From positions 3,734,501 through 3,798,500 of the forward strand of contig NZ_CP053746.1 in the NCBI RefSeq assembly GCF_013201545.1: 64,000 bases of DNA, read 5' to 3'. This DNA comes from Pseudomonas graminis. GTDB taxonomy: Bacteria; Pseudomonadota; Gammaproteobacteria; Pseudomonadales; Pseudomonadaceae. Both the position numbers and the translations under genes were made by a program. The notes beneath the pieces were generated by a model that saw only the letters and a list, made by a program, of their open reading frames with translations, did not search any database and was not told the origin of the DNA. Of this stretch, positions 29,842 to 38,616 are shown piece after piece (within the stretch, counting starts at the first letter, position 1; every line of letters begins with the position of its first letter).

Positions 29842-31173
29842 CTAGACAGGGTTGGAATGACCGGTCATTTCACGGGCCATTTCGCTGGCGTAGCTGTCGG
29901 TCATGCCGGCGATGAAATCGATGACCCTGAGAAAGGACGTGTGCAGCGGCCAGCTCGGGTCGGGTGCGTTATTGCCCAGCAGATCGAGAATCCGTCGGCT
30001 CTTGAACGACGGCTCATGCCCGCCGAACTGTTCCAGCGCCGCGCCGCAGAAGGCGTTGAGCAAAATCTCCAGCGTGGTGTAGGCACCGATTTCATGCAGC
30101 GTCTTGCGCTTGTCCTGAAAGATCTTCTTGCGCGCCATGTCCTTGGCGTTGAGCACGCAGCGCTTGGCCGGCCCGTGCATGTGTTCGACCAGATCGCCCT
30201 GCAGCGTGCCCGCCAGCAGCGCGTCCTGCTGTTCAACGAAAGCGCGCGCGGCGGCGTTGGTCAGGTGTTCGATGGCCTTGCCACGCAGAATCGCCAGCTT
30301 GCGACGGCGCGAGTCGTTGGGGCCCAGCTGGCGGTAGGTCTCCGGCAGGTCATCGCCCACCAGACCCAGCAGCAGCGACTCCACTTCGTCGTAGGTGAGC
30401 AACTCCATTTCCAGGCCGTCTTCGAGATCGATCAGCGCGTAGCAGATGTCGTCCGCAGCCTCCATCAGGTAAACCAGCGGATGACGTGCCCAGCGTTGGT
30501 CCTCGATCTGCGGAAGGCCGAGTTTGCCGGCGATCTGCTCCAGGATCGGCAGCTCGCTCTGGTAGCAGCCGAACTTGTGCTTCTTGTAGCCCAGCGAGTC
30601 GGCGTGACGGGCCGTCCACGGGTATTTCAGGTAAGTGCCGAGGGTGGCGTAGGTCAGCCGCGTGCCACCCTCGAACTGGTGGTATTCCAGTTGGGTGAGG
30701 ACGCGAAAACCCTGGGCATTGCCTTCGAAATTGAGGAAGTCATTGCGCTCGACCTCGCTCATCGCGTCCAGCCAGCCACGGCCTGCCGCCTGTTTGAACC
30801 AGTTGCGAATGGCGTCTTCCCCAGAGTGTCCGAACGGCGGGTTGCCGATGTCGTGGGCCAGGCAGGCCGATTGCACGACCATGCCCAGATCGCTGGGGTC
30901 ACACCAGTCGGGCAGGGCACTGCGCAGGGTCTCGCCGACGCGCATGCCTAGCGAGCGGCCGACGCAGCTGACCTCCAGCGAGTGGGTCAGGCGCGTGTGA
31001 ATATGGTCATTGCTGGTGACCGGGTGAACTTGAGTCTTGCGGCCAAGCCGGCGAAAAGCACCGGAGAAGATGATCCGGTCGTGGTCCTTGTGGAAGGGAC
31101 TGCGCCCCAGTTCCTCAGGGCTGTGGAGGGTCTTGCCAAGGCGCTCGCGGGTGAGCAGGGTTTGCCAATCCAA
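29842..31173 (-). CDS. dgt: Deoxyguanosinetriphosphate triphosphohydrolase
   Basis: A 443-residue HD-domain enzyme that hydrolyses dGTP to deoxyguanosine and triphosphate. The family start [17 protein letters not shown] is present (about residues 27-43), followed by the metal-binding residues TRLTHSLEV, the central HD of [16 protein letters not shown], and a later Asp in [11 protein letters not shown]. Length fits the Pseudomonas Dgt-like family. It is followed by a strong terminator. Confidence 0.93.
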   Translation of the reverse strand: MDWQTLLTRERLGKTLHSPEELGRSPFHKDHDRIIFSGAFRRLGRKTQVHPVTSNDHIHTRLTHSLEVSCVGRSLGMRVGETLRSALPDWCDPSDLGMVVQSACLAHDIGNPPFGHSGEDAIRNWFKQAAGRGWLDAMSEVERNDFLNFEGNAQGFRVLTQLEYHQFEGGTRLTYATLGTYLKYPWTARHADSLGYKKHKFGCYQSELPILEQIAGKLGLPQIEDQRWARHPLVYLMEAADDICYALIDLEDGLEMELLTYDEVESLLLGLVGDDLPETYRQLGPNDSRRRKLAILRGKAIEHLTNAAARAFVEQQDALLAGTLQGDLVEHMHGPAKRCVLNAKDMARKKIFQDKRKTLHEIGAYTTLEILLNAFCGAALEQFGGHEPSFKSRRILDLLGNNAPDPSWPLHTSFLRVIDFIAGMTDSYASEMAREMTGHSNPV

Positions 31174-31268
31174 GGCCGGTACTCCGTCGAATGATTACCA
31201 CGCTAGCTTCCCGGTTCACCCCGCACGCTGCAAGCACAAGATCGCCCAAATGGTATCCACAGACAGCC

Positions 31269-32432
31269 TCAAAACCCGGCCGCGTCGACATCGATCAGCA
31301 ACAGTCGCTCGCCGTTGTCGAAGAACTGCCCGGCCGTCAGGCAGTACTGATTGCTGGTGGCGTCGCGGTAGGTGCTCGACAGCGTCAGGCGCCGCTCGTG
31401 CCAGCCCTCGGCCAGCAAGTGATAGAAATAGGGCCGCCAGGACCAGTTATGGCCCAGATACCGAGCATCCGGGCTCCACGCGCCGTTGCGCCATTCCAGA
31501 TTGGGCGTCAGCTGCGTGCCGTGGCGGTCGCACTGATAAAAGCGCAGCAGCCACGGGAATTCCGTGACTTGAGGCAAGTCGCTCAGCGACGCATCGTTCT
31601 CTGCCCAGCTCTGCAGCCGGGACATCAGTTGCGTGACCTGCCTGCGCAGCGTCATCAGCCGTTCACGCTCGGCCACTTTTTTCATCACGTAACGATCGCG
31701 CAGGGCAGCGAAGCGCTCGACGAACGCATCGGCCTCGAAGAAAGCCAACTGCGCCGGCGCAAACAGATAGCCCTGAACGTAGCGCGAGCCGCATTCAAGG
31801 GCGAAGTCCAGTTCGGCTTCGGTCTCGACACCTTCAGCGATGATCCAGCAGCCGGTTTTTTCGGCCATCTGGGCGAGGGCTTTGACCACATCGCTGCTGG
31901 GGCCGCCCCGAGCTGCGGCTTGAAACAGACGCATGTCGAGTTTGAGGATGTCGGGTTGCAGCGCAAGCACCCGGTCCAGCTGCGAATAGCCGGCGCCGAA
32001 ATCATCGATGGCAATGCGTGCCCCGGCGTCGCGGTAACGAGCCACGACGTCCTTCAAGCGCTGGCCGTCGCCGCTCAGTTCGGTGATTTCAAAGACGATA
32101 CGTTCTGCAGGAATGCCATAGGGCTGCAGTTGTTTGAGGCTGGGCGGCGATTCATCGTGGCGCAGGCAGGTGATCCACCGAGGCGAGATGTTCAGGCTCA
32201 GGAACCAGTCGCTGGGCGCTTCATGCAACCGGCTCAGGGCATTGTCGCGAATCTGACGATCCAGCCGACGCAGTTGCACGGCCGGGCGCCGCGGATCCGC
32301 AAACAACGGACCGACCGATTGCAGGCTGCCGTCTGCCTGGCGCAGGCGGCCCAGTGCTTCAACGCCGGCAATGCGGCCTGTCGCGGTGTCGATGAACGGC
32401 TGAAAACAGGCGAGCGGTTGCCCATCGAACAC
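31269..32432 (-). CDS. EAL-domain protein with C-terminal sensory region
   Basis: A 387-residue protein. Residues about 1-240 are an EAL cyclic-di-GMP phosphodiesterase domain that keeps the catalytic signature: VEALGRLR, LNISPRW, FEITE, DDFGAGYS, KLD and AEGVET. Residues about 265-387 look like a single Cache/PAS-type ligand domain (WLLRFYQCDR, NWSWRPYFYHLLAEG). No membrane segment is apparent. The GTG start has an AAGGAGG site six bases before it. It is probably an active cytoplasmic phosphodiesterase. Confidence 0.87.
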   Translation of the reverse strand: MFDGQPLACFQPFIDTATGRIAGVEALGRLRQADGSLQSVGPLFADPRRPAVQLRRLDRQIRDNALSRLHEAPSDWFLSLNISPRWITCLRHDESPPSLKQLQPYGIPAERIVFEITELSGDGQRLKDVVARYRDAGARIAIDDFGAGYSQLDRVLALQPDILKLDMRLFQAAARGGPSSDVVKALAQMAEKTGCWIIAEGVETEAELDFALECGSRYVQGYLFAPAQLAFFEADAFVERFAALRDRYVMKKVAERERLMTLRRQVTQLMSRLQSWAENDASLSDLPQVTEFPWLLRFYQCDRHGTQLTPNLEWRNGAWSPDARYLGHNWSWRPYFYHLLAEGWHERRLTLSSTYRDATSNQYCLTAGQFFDNGERLLLIDVDAAGF

Positions 32433-32575
32433 GGGGCCTCCTTAGTGACGATTGATTGAAGCGGTGGTGGCGAAGGCTTGGCTGTGGGATTTTCGCTCGA
32501 CAAACACCGACGCCTTGCCCGATACGAATATCGGGCAAGGCGCGGATTGTTAGCAAGAATGCAGCCAGAAGGCTT

Positions 32576-32917
32576 TTAGCGACGGCGGGATGAGTTCTGC
32601 AGGGCCATTTTGATTAACGGCAGAACAGTTGCGCTGAATTTGATCAGGCGCGTGACGCTGCCGGTTTTTTTACTGCGCGTGCCCTTGCCGGTGAGAAATC
32701 CCAGCAGGGTGACAGCACCGACGCCCCACAGCGGCCCGTGCTTGATGCCGAGGGAGCCAGGCAGGTCGGAAGCCATGCCGCGCATGCGTTGCAGGGGATG
32801 CATCAAGCGCGAGGATTCCTGACGGATCTCTTGTCGGTGCATCTCCATGCGCAGGCGGATCAGCGCCTTGCGCAACTCGCGACGATTGTGGGTCTGGGGC
32901 AATTGAGGTGCGCTCAT
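32576..32917 (-). CDS. Hypothetical protein of the holin-like/DUF883 cluster
   Basis: A 113-residue basic protein: a helical N-terminal half rich in Arg, Met and Gln, then one hydrophobic segment (about 65-78), then Lys/Arg-rich sequence and a C-terminal hydrophobic stretch. It overlaps the stop of the holin-like gene by 4 bp, so it is the last gene of a three-gene operon. Function unknown, probably membrane-associated. Confidence 0.75.
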   Translation of the reverse strand: MSAPQLPQTHNRRELRKALIRLRMEMHRQEIRQESSRLMHPLQRMRGMASDLPGSLGIKHGPLWGVGAVTLLGFLTGKGTRSKKTGSVTRLIKFSATVLPLIKMALQNSSRRR

Positions 32918-33300
32918 GGCATCAGTCGCTCGCGGTCGTTTGCCAGTTCTTCCAGTGTCGAATGGAAGGGTGAAGACTCATCGAAAACAGCTGCCTTCAG
33001 GCGCATTGCACAGAACAGTGCCGCTAGGGTGTATAACCCGCACAGACCGATGATTCCGTACAGGCGATAGCTGTCCCAGACCAGAATCAGCAGCAAAGCG
33101 GACAGGCCGATGAGCAGCAGCAACGCGAAAACCAGCGCCAGGCCTGCGAACAGCAAGAGCCTGACCGTACGCGCTTTCTGTTCCTGAAGCTCGATGCCGA
33201 ACAGTTCGACATGGGTGTGCAACAGCCCCAGAAAAGCCGCACCCAGCCGCCGTGGCGAAGAGGATTGATCGGTCCCGGTTGGACCTGTCGGCTGCGTCAT
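32914..33300 (-). CDS. Phage-holin-superfamily III (Holin-X) membrane protein
   Basis: A 128-residue protein with an N-terminal amphipathic helix (LLHTHVELFGIELQEQ), two adjacent membrane helices (about 48-72 and 78-98) and a soluble C-terminal tail. The helix-hairpin pattern matches PF07332-like proteins such as E. coli YqjE. The start is the ATG at 33300. In enterobacteria YqjE is encoded with YqjD, as here. There is no phage context. Confidence 0.82.
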   Translation of the reverse strand: MTQPTGPTGTDQSSSPRRLGAAFLGLLHTHVELFGIELQEQKARTVRLLLFAGLALVFALLLLIGLSALLLILVWDSYRLYGIIGLCGLYTLAALFCAMRLKAAVFDESSPFHSTLEELANDRERLMP

Positions 33301-33305
33301 GGCCG

Positions 33306-33620
33306 TTAGCGCCGGGTGGCCAACAGGCCCAGCAGGAAGCCGACGCCAGCTGCGATGCCTACCGATTGCCATGGGTTGTTCTGCACATAGTCCTCGGTGA
33401 CGATGACCGCTTCCTTGCCGCGGGCGCGGAGGGTTTCTTCGGTCAGCTTGAGGGTTTCGCGTGCACGGACCAGGCTTTCGCGAATCTGCTCGCGCAGTTC
33501 GTCGGCCTGTTCACCGGCCAGAGAGGCCGTGTGCGCCAGCAATTTTTCCGTATCGGCAACCAGCGTCTGGAAGTCAGACATCAATATGTCCTGGGCTTTG
33601 TCTGCTGTAGGTCGAGCCAT
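33306..33620 (-). CDS. DUF883 / YqjD-ElaB family protein
   Basis: A 104-residue protein with a long charged helix and a C-terminal membrane anchor ending GFLLGLLATRR, which is the classic signature of the family. E. coli members YqjD and ElaB attach ribosomes to the inner membrane in stationary phase. The ATG at 33620 has a TAAGGAG site. It is the first gene of the operon with the holin-like and hypothetical genes. Confidence 0.92.
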   Translation of the reverse strand: MARPTADKAQDILMSDFQTLVADTEKLLAHTASLAGEQADELREQIRESLVRARETLKLTEETLRARGKEAVIVTEDYVQNNPWQSVGIAAGVGFLLGLLATRR

Positions 33621-33881
33621 GGTTTTCTCCTTAGGGGATGACGATATGGGGTTTCGAGTATGGCGCATTCCTGAAGGTTCATTCCAATCGCGTGAACAGG
33701 ACTGCCGTTTCGCCTGAAGCGTTTTTTGCGCTGTTCCGGTGCGCCCGCCGGACGTCGCGCTCCAGTGTGGGTGGGCGACGGGAGGACGGTAAGGAAGCCT
33801 GCGCAGGCTCGACGGTGTTCGCGGCCAGCTCTAGACTTCCAGATCAAACCCTTGGAATCACAGCCACAGAGGGGCCTGGCC

Positions 33882-34121
33882 ATGTCACCGGAATGTCAGC
33901 TGTTTGGAACGTTGGGGTGTCATGTGTGCGAGGTGGCCGAAGCCGAACTGATGCCGCTGGTGGAGCACGGCTTGATGGTGGAGCTGGTCGACATCGCCGA
34001 GAGCGAGGCGTGCTACGAAACCTATAGCCTGAGGATTCCCGTGCTGAGGCGGGCAGACACCGGTGCCGAACTGGACTGGCCGTTCGACACCGATCAGGTC
34101 GTGCTGTTTCTGAGCGACTGA
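33882..34121 (+). CDS. Glutaredoxin-like protein (DUF836)
   Basis: A 79-residue thioredoxin-fold protein with a CHVC redox motif near the N-terminus (residues 13-16), a cis-Pro in RIPVL and the C-terminal DTDQVVLFL helix. Length and arrangement match the DUF836 glutaredoxins. The ATG at 33882 starts the fold at the expected place. It is convergent with the membrane-protein gene to the right. Confidence 0.85.
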   Translation: MSPECQLFGTLGCHVCEVAEAELMPLVEHGLMVELVDIAESEACYETYSLRIPVLRRADTGAELDWPFDTDQVVLFLSD

Positions 34122-34164
34122 CGCGCATGGGACGAATGCATAACCGCGCGCGTCTTGACTGGCT

Positions 34165-34431
34165 TCAGAGGTATTGCGTGTCGACCACCATGGCTTGAGC
34201 GACGGCGGCTTTCTGCTCGTCGGTCATGCCGTCCCAGACGTGCACTTTGGCGTAGTAGCCAAGGCCGGCGACGATGTACAGGCTCAGGGTGAGTACGATG
34301 AACACCGACATGAACGTCCAGCGACCCACGTCATGGTCCTCGTTGGAAAACGACTGGGAGTAGTTTTCGTCGTTCTGCGAAGAAGTCCCGGTGGAGAGAC
34401 GTTTGATCCATTGGAAGAATTGAATCAGCAT
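34165..34431 (-). CDS. Small membrane protein (88 aa)
   Basis: A protein with a hydrophilic Ser/Asn/Asp-rich region (15-45), one membrane helix (about 47-68) and a periplasmic tail ending DEQKAAVAQAMVVDTQYL. The ATG at 34431 has a GAGG site. No family is recognised. The sequence pattern is well formed and the codon use matches the neighbours. Confidence 0.7.
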   Translation of the reverse strand: MLIQFFQWIKRLSTGTSSQNDENYSQSFSNEDHDVGRWTFMSVFIVLTLSLYIVAGLGYYAKVHVWDGMTDEQKAAVAQAMVVDTQYL

Positions 34432-34840
34432 GGGCGTAACCTCAAAAAGTGGCGAAAGAAAAGTCGTGGGCACTGGCGCTCGACGCGCGACACAAACGCT
34501 GAAAACGAAAAAAGCCCGTCGATGACGGGCTTTCTTTTTATGGGTTTCAGGTCTGGCAGGCGTTTTCGATTTCAGTCACGAAGACGTTCGTGTCCGCTCG
34601 GATTCGCGCCTGCTTGCCGATTTCGAAACATTTTAGGACAAATCATTTTGCGCATCCAGCGCGGGATCGTGGTTGTCAGACAACTGGCGCCGGTTTTCCG
34701 TGCGGCATAACGTCGCGCACTTCTGTAACGCCCGGGCCAGAGCCTTCCGGCAAAACCGTTATATGCGCGGTCGCGCAAAGGTTCGTCGGCGTAGATAATG
34801 CCAGCCTTGCTGCTATCACTACTTTTATTCTGAGCTGTTT
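34432..34840. other. Intergenic region with an orphan terminator
   Basis: A strong hairpin (34511-34533) sits here although no recognisable gene on either strand ends just before it. The right part holds the promoter of the pseudouridine synthase gene. A minus-strand frame at 34572-34778 looks non-coding. Confidence 0.5.
34508..34540. terminator. Terminator without an obvious gene
   Basis: A perfect 10-bp stem AAAGCCCGTC / GACGGGCTTT with a 3-nt loop is flanked by A-rich sequence on the left and U-rich sequence on the right. Read on the minus strand it would end a transcript started somewhere in 34541-34840. Confidence 0.75.
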
Positions 34841-35731
34841 ATGTCCGCACCTGTATTTACCGCTGCCCACCGTCAAGCCAGCACGTTGTATCTGCCGCCC
34901 GGACCGTGGCTGACGGTGCTCGATTGCCTGTGCGAGCGCTTCAGTGCCATCAGCCGCGAGCAGTGGCTTGACCGGATCGCTCGGGGCAAAGTGCTTGATG
35001 CCGACGGCCAGCCGATCGCCGTGGACCTTGCGTACCGCGAAGGCCTGCGCATCCATTACTTTCGTGAAGTGCCCAACGAGACGCCGATTCCGGTGCTGGA
35101 GTCCATCCTGTATGCCGACGAGCATCTTGTGGTCGCCGACAAGCCGCATTTTCTGCCCGTCACTCCGGCGGGCGAGTACGTCGAGCAGACCCTGCTGCGA
35201 CGGGTGATCCGTACCCTCGACAATCCCGAGCTGGTGCCTTTGCACCGCATCGACCGGCACACGGCGGGGCTGGTGCTGTTCTCGGCCAACAAGCAGACGC
35301 GGTCGGCGTATCAGGCGTTGTTTCCGACCCGGCAGATTGAAAAGCGCTACGAGGCGATAGCGCCTGCGCTCCCGGACATGGCGTTTCCGCGTGTTCACAA
35401 AAGCCGCCTGGTCGATGGCGAACCCTTCTTTCGCATGCAAGAGGGCGAGGGCCCGAGCAACACGGAAACCCGAGTTGTGGTCAGCGAAAAAAAGGGCGGG
35501 CTCTGGCGGTACGCGCTTTATCCGGTGACGGGGAAAAAACACCAGCTGCGCGTGCATATGGCCGCCCTGGGCGCTGGCATCTGCAATGACCCGTTCTATC
35601 CCGACGTGCTCAAGGACGCCGTGGACGACTACTCCAACCCGCTGAAACTCCTTGCCCAGGGTTTGCGCTTTGTTGACCCGGTGACGGGGCAGGAGCGGGT
35701 TTTCGAAAGCCGGATCACGTTGGATTGGTAG
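34841..35731 (+). CDS. RluA-family pseudouridine synthase
   Basis: A 296-residue RNA-modifying enzyme. The catalytic motif HRIDRHTAGLVLF places the nucleophilic Asp at residue 138. Residues about 88-290 form the synthase core, with VTGKKHQLRVHM near the C-terminus; a short S4-like N-terminal part (about 25-80) precedes it. It isomerises uridine in rRNA or tRNA; which position is not evident. A terminator follows. Confidence 0.91.
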   Translation: MSAPVFTAAHRQASTLYLPPGPWLTVLDCLCERFSAISREQWLDRIARGKVLDADGQPIAVDLAYREGLRIHYFREVPNETPIPVLESILYADEHLVVADKPHFLPVTPAGEYVEQTLLRRVIRTLDNPELVPLHRIDRHTAGLVLFSANKQTRSAYQALFPTRQIEKRYEAIAPALPDMAFPRVHKSRLVDGEPFFRMQEGEGPSNTETRVVVSEKKGGLWRYALYPVTGKKHQLRVHMAALGAGICNDPFYPDVLKDAVDDYSNPLKLLAQGLRFVDPVTGQERVFESRITLDW

Positions 35732-35764
35732 CGCGCTGGATGGGGCTGCGGGTTTATTGAAGGC

Positions 35765-35796
35765 AAAAAAAGACCCGCTCGATTGGCGGGTCTTTT
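35765..35796. terminator. Bidirectional terminator
   Basis: AGACCCGC / GCGGGTCT arms with A and U tracts lie between the convergent pseudouridine synthase and YgdI-type lipoprotein genes. Confidence 0.85.
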
Positions 35797-35840
35797 GCTC
35801 TCTGCGACGGTGTGTTCAAACCCTCGCGATCAAGCCGGCA

Positions 35841-36065
35841 TCACAGTTCTTTAACGGTACGAACCTGATCCTTGTTGATGCGGGTTTCTTTGCCGTCCAG
35901 CTGCTTGAACTCGTAGAAGCCCGACTCTTCATCGAACTTCGGCTCGTCGGTTGCCTGGATTTCACGGCCGTCGTTCAGCGTGATCACGGTGGGCGACGAG
36001 CAACCGGCAAGACCGGCAAGGCTCAGCGCGAGCAGAAAGGCGGCAGGAAGAGTCCGTTGTTTCAT
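35841..36065 (-). CDS. YgdI/YgdR family lipoprotein (copy 1)
   Basis: A 74-residue lipoprotein: lipobox LAGLAGC, then a small SH3-like beta barrel (SPTVITLNDGREIQATDEPK to RINKDQV). It belongs to the DUF903 YgdI/YgdR family of unknown function. The ATG at 36065 follows a GGAGAC site. A paralogue of the same length lies at 49549-49773. Confidence 0.9.
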   Translation of the reverse strand: MKQRTLPAAFLLALSLAGLAGCSSPTVITLNDGREIQATDEPKFDEESGFYEFKQLDGKETRINKDQVRTVKEL

Positions 36066-36148
36066 TGCTGTGTCTCCGGGAATTTTATTTAGTGATGTGT
36101 CTGACGCAGAGTGTAACGGCAAAGTTCCATGAAACCTGCCCGCTGCGC

Positions 36149-36739
36149 TCAGGCCTTGATCTCGGTCAACAGATCCGGCGTATTAAGGTTGGCGAGGCGC
36201 GGGTCGTCGGCCTCGCACTGCAACCCGACGGCGCGCAACTCTGCCAGGGTCCGGCGCGGGCTGCGCTGTCCTTCCCGCCAATGCTGTTCGAACACCTGTG
36301 CGTGGCAGGTGGGAATGCAACACAGAAGCGGTTCCCACTGCTCGCCCTGGCGGACCATAACTGGCGTTCCTGAAGTGGCCGCGCTCTGGCGCAGGCCGTC
36401 GAGAATCTCACGATCCAGCAGCGGCATGTCACAGGGGATGACCAGCAGGTAGTCATGTCTGGCGACGGCAAGGCCGGCGCGAATACCCGCGTAAGGGCCG
36501 GGGAAGTCCTGTTGCTCATCCTCCACCAGTTGGTCGGCGTAGCGCGCGTACTGCTCGCAGTTGCGGTTGCACGACACGATCACATCGTCCGTGAGCGGTC
36601 GCACCAACCCGTATAAGTGCTCGATAAAAGGCTTGTTGCGCCACGTGATCAGGCCTTTATCACGCCCGCCCATGCGCCGACCCTGGCCTCCGGCAAGCAG
36701 CAGGACAGAGCAGGGCGGGAGGGCTTCGGAAGGGGTCAT
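36149..36739 (-). CDS. mobA: Molybdenum cofactor guanylyltransferase
   Basis: A 196-residue nucleotidyltransferase. The signature [17 protein letters not shown] (about residues 14-30) binds GTP, and CDMPLLD near residue 103 holds the catalytic metal-binding Asp. MobA joins GMP to molybdopterin to make the bis-MGD cofactor of the DMSO reductase family. It is divergent from moaB-moeA with a 78-bp shared promoter region. Confidence 0.94.
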   Translation of the reverse strand: MTPSEALPPCSVLLLAGGQGRRMGGRDKGLITWRNKPFIEHLYGLVRPLTDDVIVSCNRNCEQYARYADQLVEDEQQDFPGPYAGIRAGLAVARHDYLLVIPCDMPLLDREILDGLRQSAATSGTPVMVRQGEQWEPLLCCIPTCHAQVFEQHWREGQRSPRRTLAELRAVGLQCEADDPRLANLNTPDLLTEIKA

Positions 36740-36817
36740 GATCAGCTCGGTTGGCGCGGAAAAAAGCAGGTGCTGTGATATAACACCGCCCTGTTTCCTC
36801 TACAACCGGACCTCGCC

Positions 36818-37357
36818 ATGAAAGCCAAGGCAGACTCGCCTTTCGTACCCCTGAACATCGCTGTTCTGACGGTCAGTGACACCCGTACTTTTGAAACCGA
36901 TACTTCCGGCCAGATGTTCGTCGACCGCCTGACCGCTGCAGGTCATGGCCTGATCGAGCGCGTGCTGCTCAAGGATGACCTGTACAAGATCCGCGCCCAG
37001 GTCGCGACCTGGATCGCCGACGACGAAGTGCAAGTCGTGCTGATCACCGGCGGCACTGGCTTCACCGGTCGCGACAGCACCCCGGAAGCCGTGGCGTGCC
37101 TGCTGGACAAGCAAGTGGACGGTTTTGGCGAGCTGTTCCGCCAGATTTCCGTCCCTGACATCGGTAGCTCGACCATCCAATCCCGCGCCCTTGCCGGTCT
37201 GGCCAACGGCACGCTGGTGTGCTGCCTGCCGGGCTCGACCAACGCGGTGCGCACCGGCTGGGACGGCATCCTCGCCGATCAGTTGAACAACAGCTTCCGC
37301 CCGTGCAATTTCGTGCCGCATCTGAAGAAGGCCGAACCCTGCGCGACCCGCGGGTGA
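36818..37357 (+). CDS. moaB: Molybdenum cofactor biosynthesis protein B
   Basis: A 179-residue MoaB/Mog fold protein with the molybdopterin-binding GGTGFTGRDSTPEA motif (about residue 76). MoaB acts at the adenylylation step of molybdopterin. The gene is 6 bp upstream of moeA and is clearly co-transcribed with it. Confidence 0.94.
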   Translation: MKAKADSPFVPLNIAVLTVSDTRTFETDTSGQMFVDRLTAAGHGLIERVLLKDDLYKIRAQVATWIADDEVQVVLITGGTGFTGRDSTPEAVACLLDKQVDGFGELFRQISVPDIGSSTIQSRALAGLANGTLVCCLPGSTNAVRTGWDGILADQLNNSFRPCNFVPHLKKAEPCATRG

Positions 37358-37363
37358 GCCTCC

Positions 37364-38578
37364 ATGAGCGCAATTGAAATGAGTCGCCTGATGCCGGTCG
37401 AAGAGGCCATGCAGCGGTTGATGGATCTGGCCGCCAACGCGCCGATCAGCGAGCGTGAAACCGTGGCGCTGGCCGATGCCCAGGGGCGCGTGCTGGCTGA
37501 GGATCTGATTTCGACGCTGGATTTGCCGCCGTGGCCCAACAGCGCCATGGACGGATACGCGATGCGCGTGGCGGACTGGACCGGCGAACCGTTGCCAGTG
37601 AGCCAGCGGATCTTCGCCGGGCAAGCGCCCGAACCGTTACAGCCGGGCACTTGCGCGCGAATCTTCACCGGCGCGCCGGTTCCTGAAGGGGCTGACTGCG
37701 TCGAGATGCAGGAAAACGCCGAGGTTCAAGCCGACGCGACCGTGCGCTTTCTCGAACCGTTGAGCACCGGTCAGAACATCCGCCCCAAAGGCCAGGAAAC
37801 CACCGTCGGCGACAAGGTGCTGGATGCGGGCACGGTCCTGAACCCGATCGAACTGGGCCTCGCTGCGACCATGGGTTTTGGTCAGGTGCAGGTTGTGCGC
37901 CGCGCCCGGGTGGCCGTGCTGTCCACCGGCGATGAGTTGATCGAGCCGGGGCAGCCGTTGGGTCCGGGGCAGATCTACAACAGCAATCGCGTGTTGCTGT
38001 GCAGTTGGCTGGCGCGACTGGGCTGCGAAGTGGTCGATGCGGGCATCCTTCCCGACAACCTCGAGAAAACCCGCGCGGCGCTGGGCAGCCTCAACGACGT
38101 CGACCTGATCCTCTCCACGGGCGGCGTGTCCGTCGGCGAAGCGGATTTTCTCGGTCACGCACTGCGTGAAGAGGGCGAGATCGCTCTTTGGAAACTGGCG
38201 ATCAAACCTGGCAAGCCGCTGACGTTCGGCCATTTCCGTGGCGTGCCGGTGATCGGCCTTCCGGGCAATCCGGCATCCACGCTGGTGACCTTCGCGCTGC
38301 TGGCCCGACCCTATTTGCTCAGACGCCTCGGCGTGCAGGCCGTCAAACCGCTGCAGTTCCAGGTGCCTGCTGCATTCGTCTGGACCAAACCGGGGAGCCG
38401 GCGCGAGTACTTGCGCGGACGCCTTGAACAGGGCAGGCTGGTTGCCTACCGCAATCAGAGCTCGGGTGTGCTGCGCAGCGCCGCCTGGGCCGACGGGCTG
38501 ATCGAGATCGTGGAAGGCAAGACGGTGGCGGAGGGCGACCTGCTCAACTTCATTCCGCTGAGCGAGGTCATGGGCTGA
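37364..38578 (+). CDS. moeA: Molybdopterin molybdenumtransferase
   Basis: A 404-residue enzyme with the four MoeA domains. Visible motifs: PPWPNSAMDGYA (about residue 56), the metal site IFTGAPVPEGAD (about 100), the MoCF-binding STGDEL and STGGVSVGEADF, and GLPGNPAS (about 302). It inserts molybdate into adenylylated molybdopterin. It is followed by a strong hairpin. Confidence 0.95.
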   Translation: MSAIEMSRLMPVEEAMQRLMDLAANAPISERETVALADAQGRVLAEDLISTLDLPPWPNSAMDGYAMRVADWTGEPLPVSQRIFAGQAPEPLQPGTCARIFTGAPVPEGADCVEMQENAEVQADATVRFLEPLSTGQNIRPKGQETTVGDKVLDAGTVLNPIELGLAATMGFGQVQVVRRARVAVLSTGDELIEPGQPLGPGQIYNSNRVLLCSWLARLGCEVVDAGILPDNLEKTRAALGSLNDVDLILSTGGVSVGEADFLGHALREEGEIALWKLAIKPGKPLTFGHFRGVPVIGLPGNPASTLVTFALLARPYLLRRLGVQAVKPLQFQVPAAFVWTKPGSRREYLRGRLEQGRLVAYRNQSSGVLRSAAWADGLIEIVEGKTVAEGDLLNFIPLSEVMG

Positions 38579-38580
38579 GA

Positions 38581-38608
38581 GGCTGAGCCTTCGCAAGAAG
38601 GCTCAGCC
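38581..38608. terminator. Hairpin after moeA
   Basis: A perfect 12-bp stem GGCTGAGCCTTC / GAAGGCTCAGCC with a GCAA tetraloop lies 3 bp after the moeA stop, between convergent genes. The U-tract is displaced about 10 bp downstream. Confidence 0.65.
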
Positions 38609-38616
38609 CTAGGCCG

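Noticed and set aside
32914..33300. Prophage holin
   Set aside because: The protein belongs to the YqjE-like holin superfamily and lies with a DUF883 gene; no lysis or phage genes are nearby.
34572..34778. 68-codon minus frame in the gap before the pseudouridine synthase gene
   Set aside because: Arg-rich composition, no ribosome-binding site and no similarity; the terminator nearby is explained as well by a non-coding transcript.
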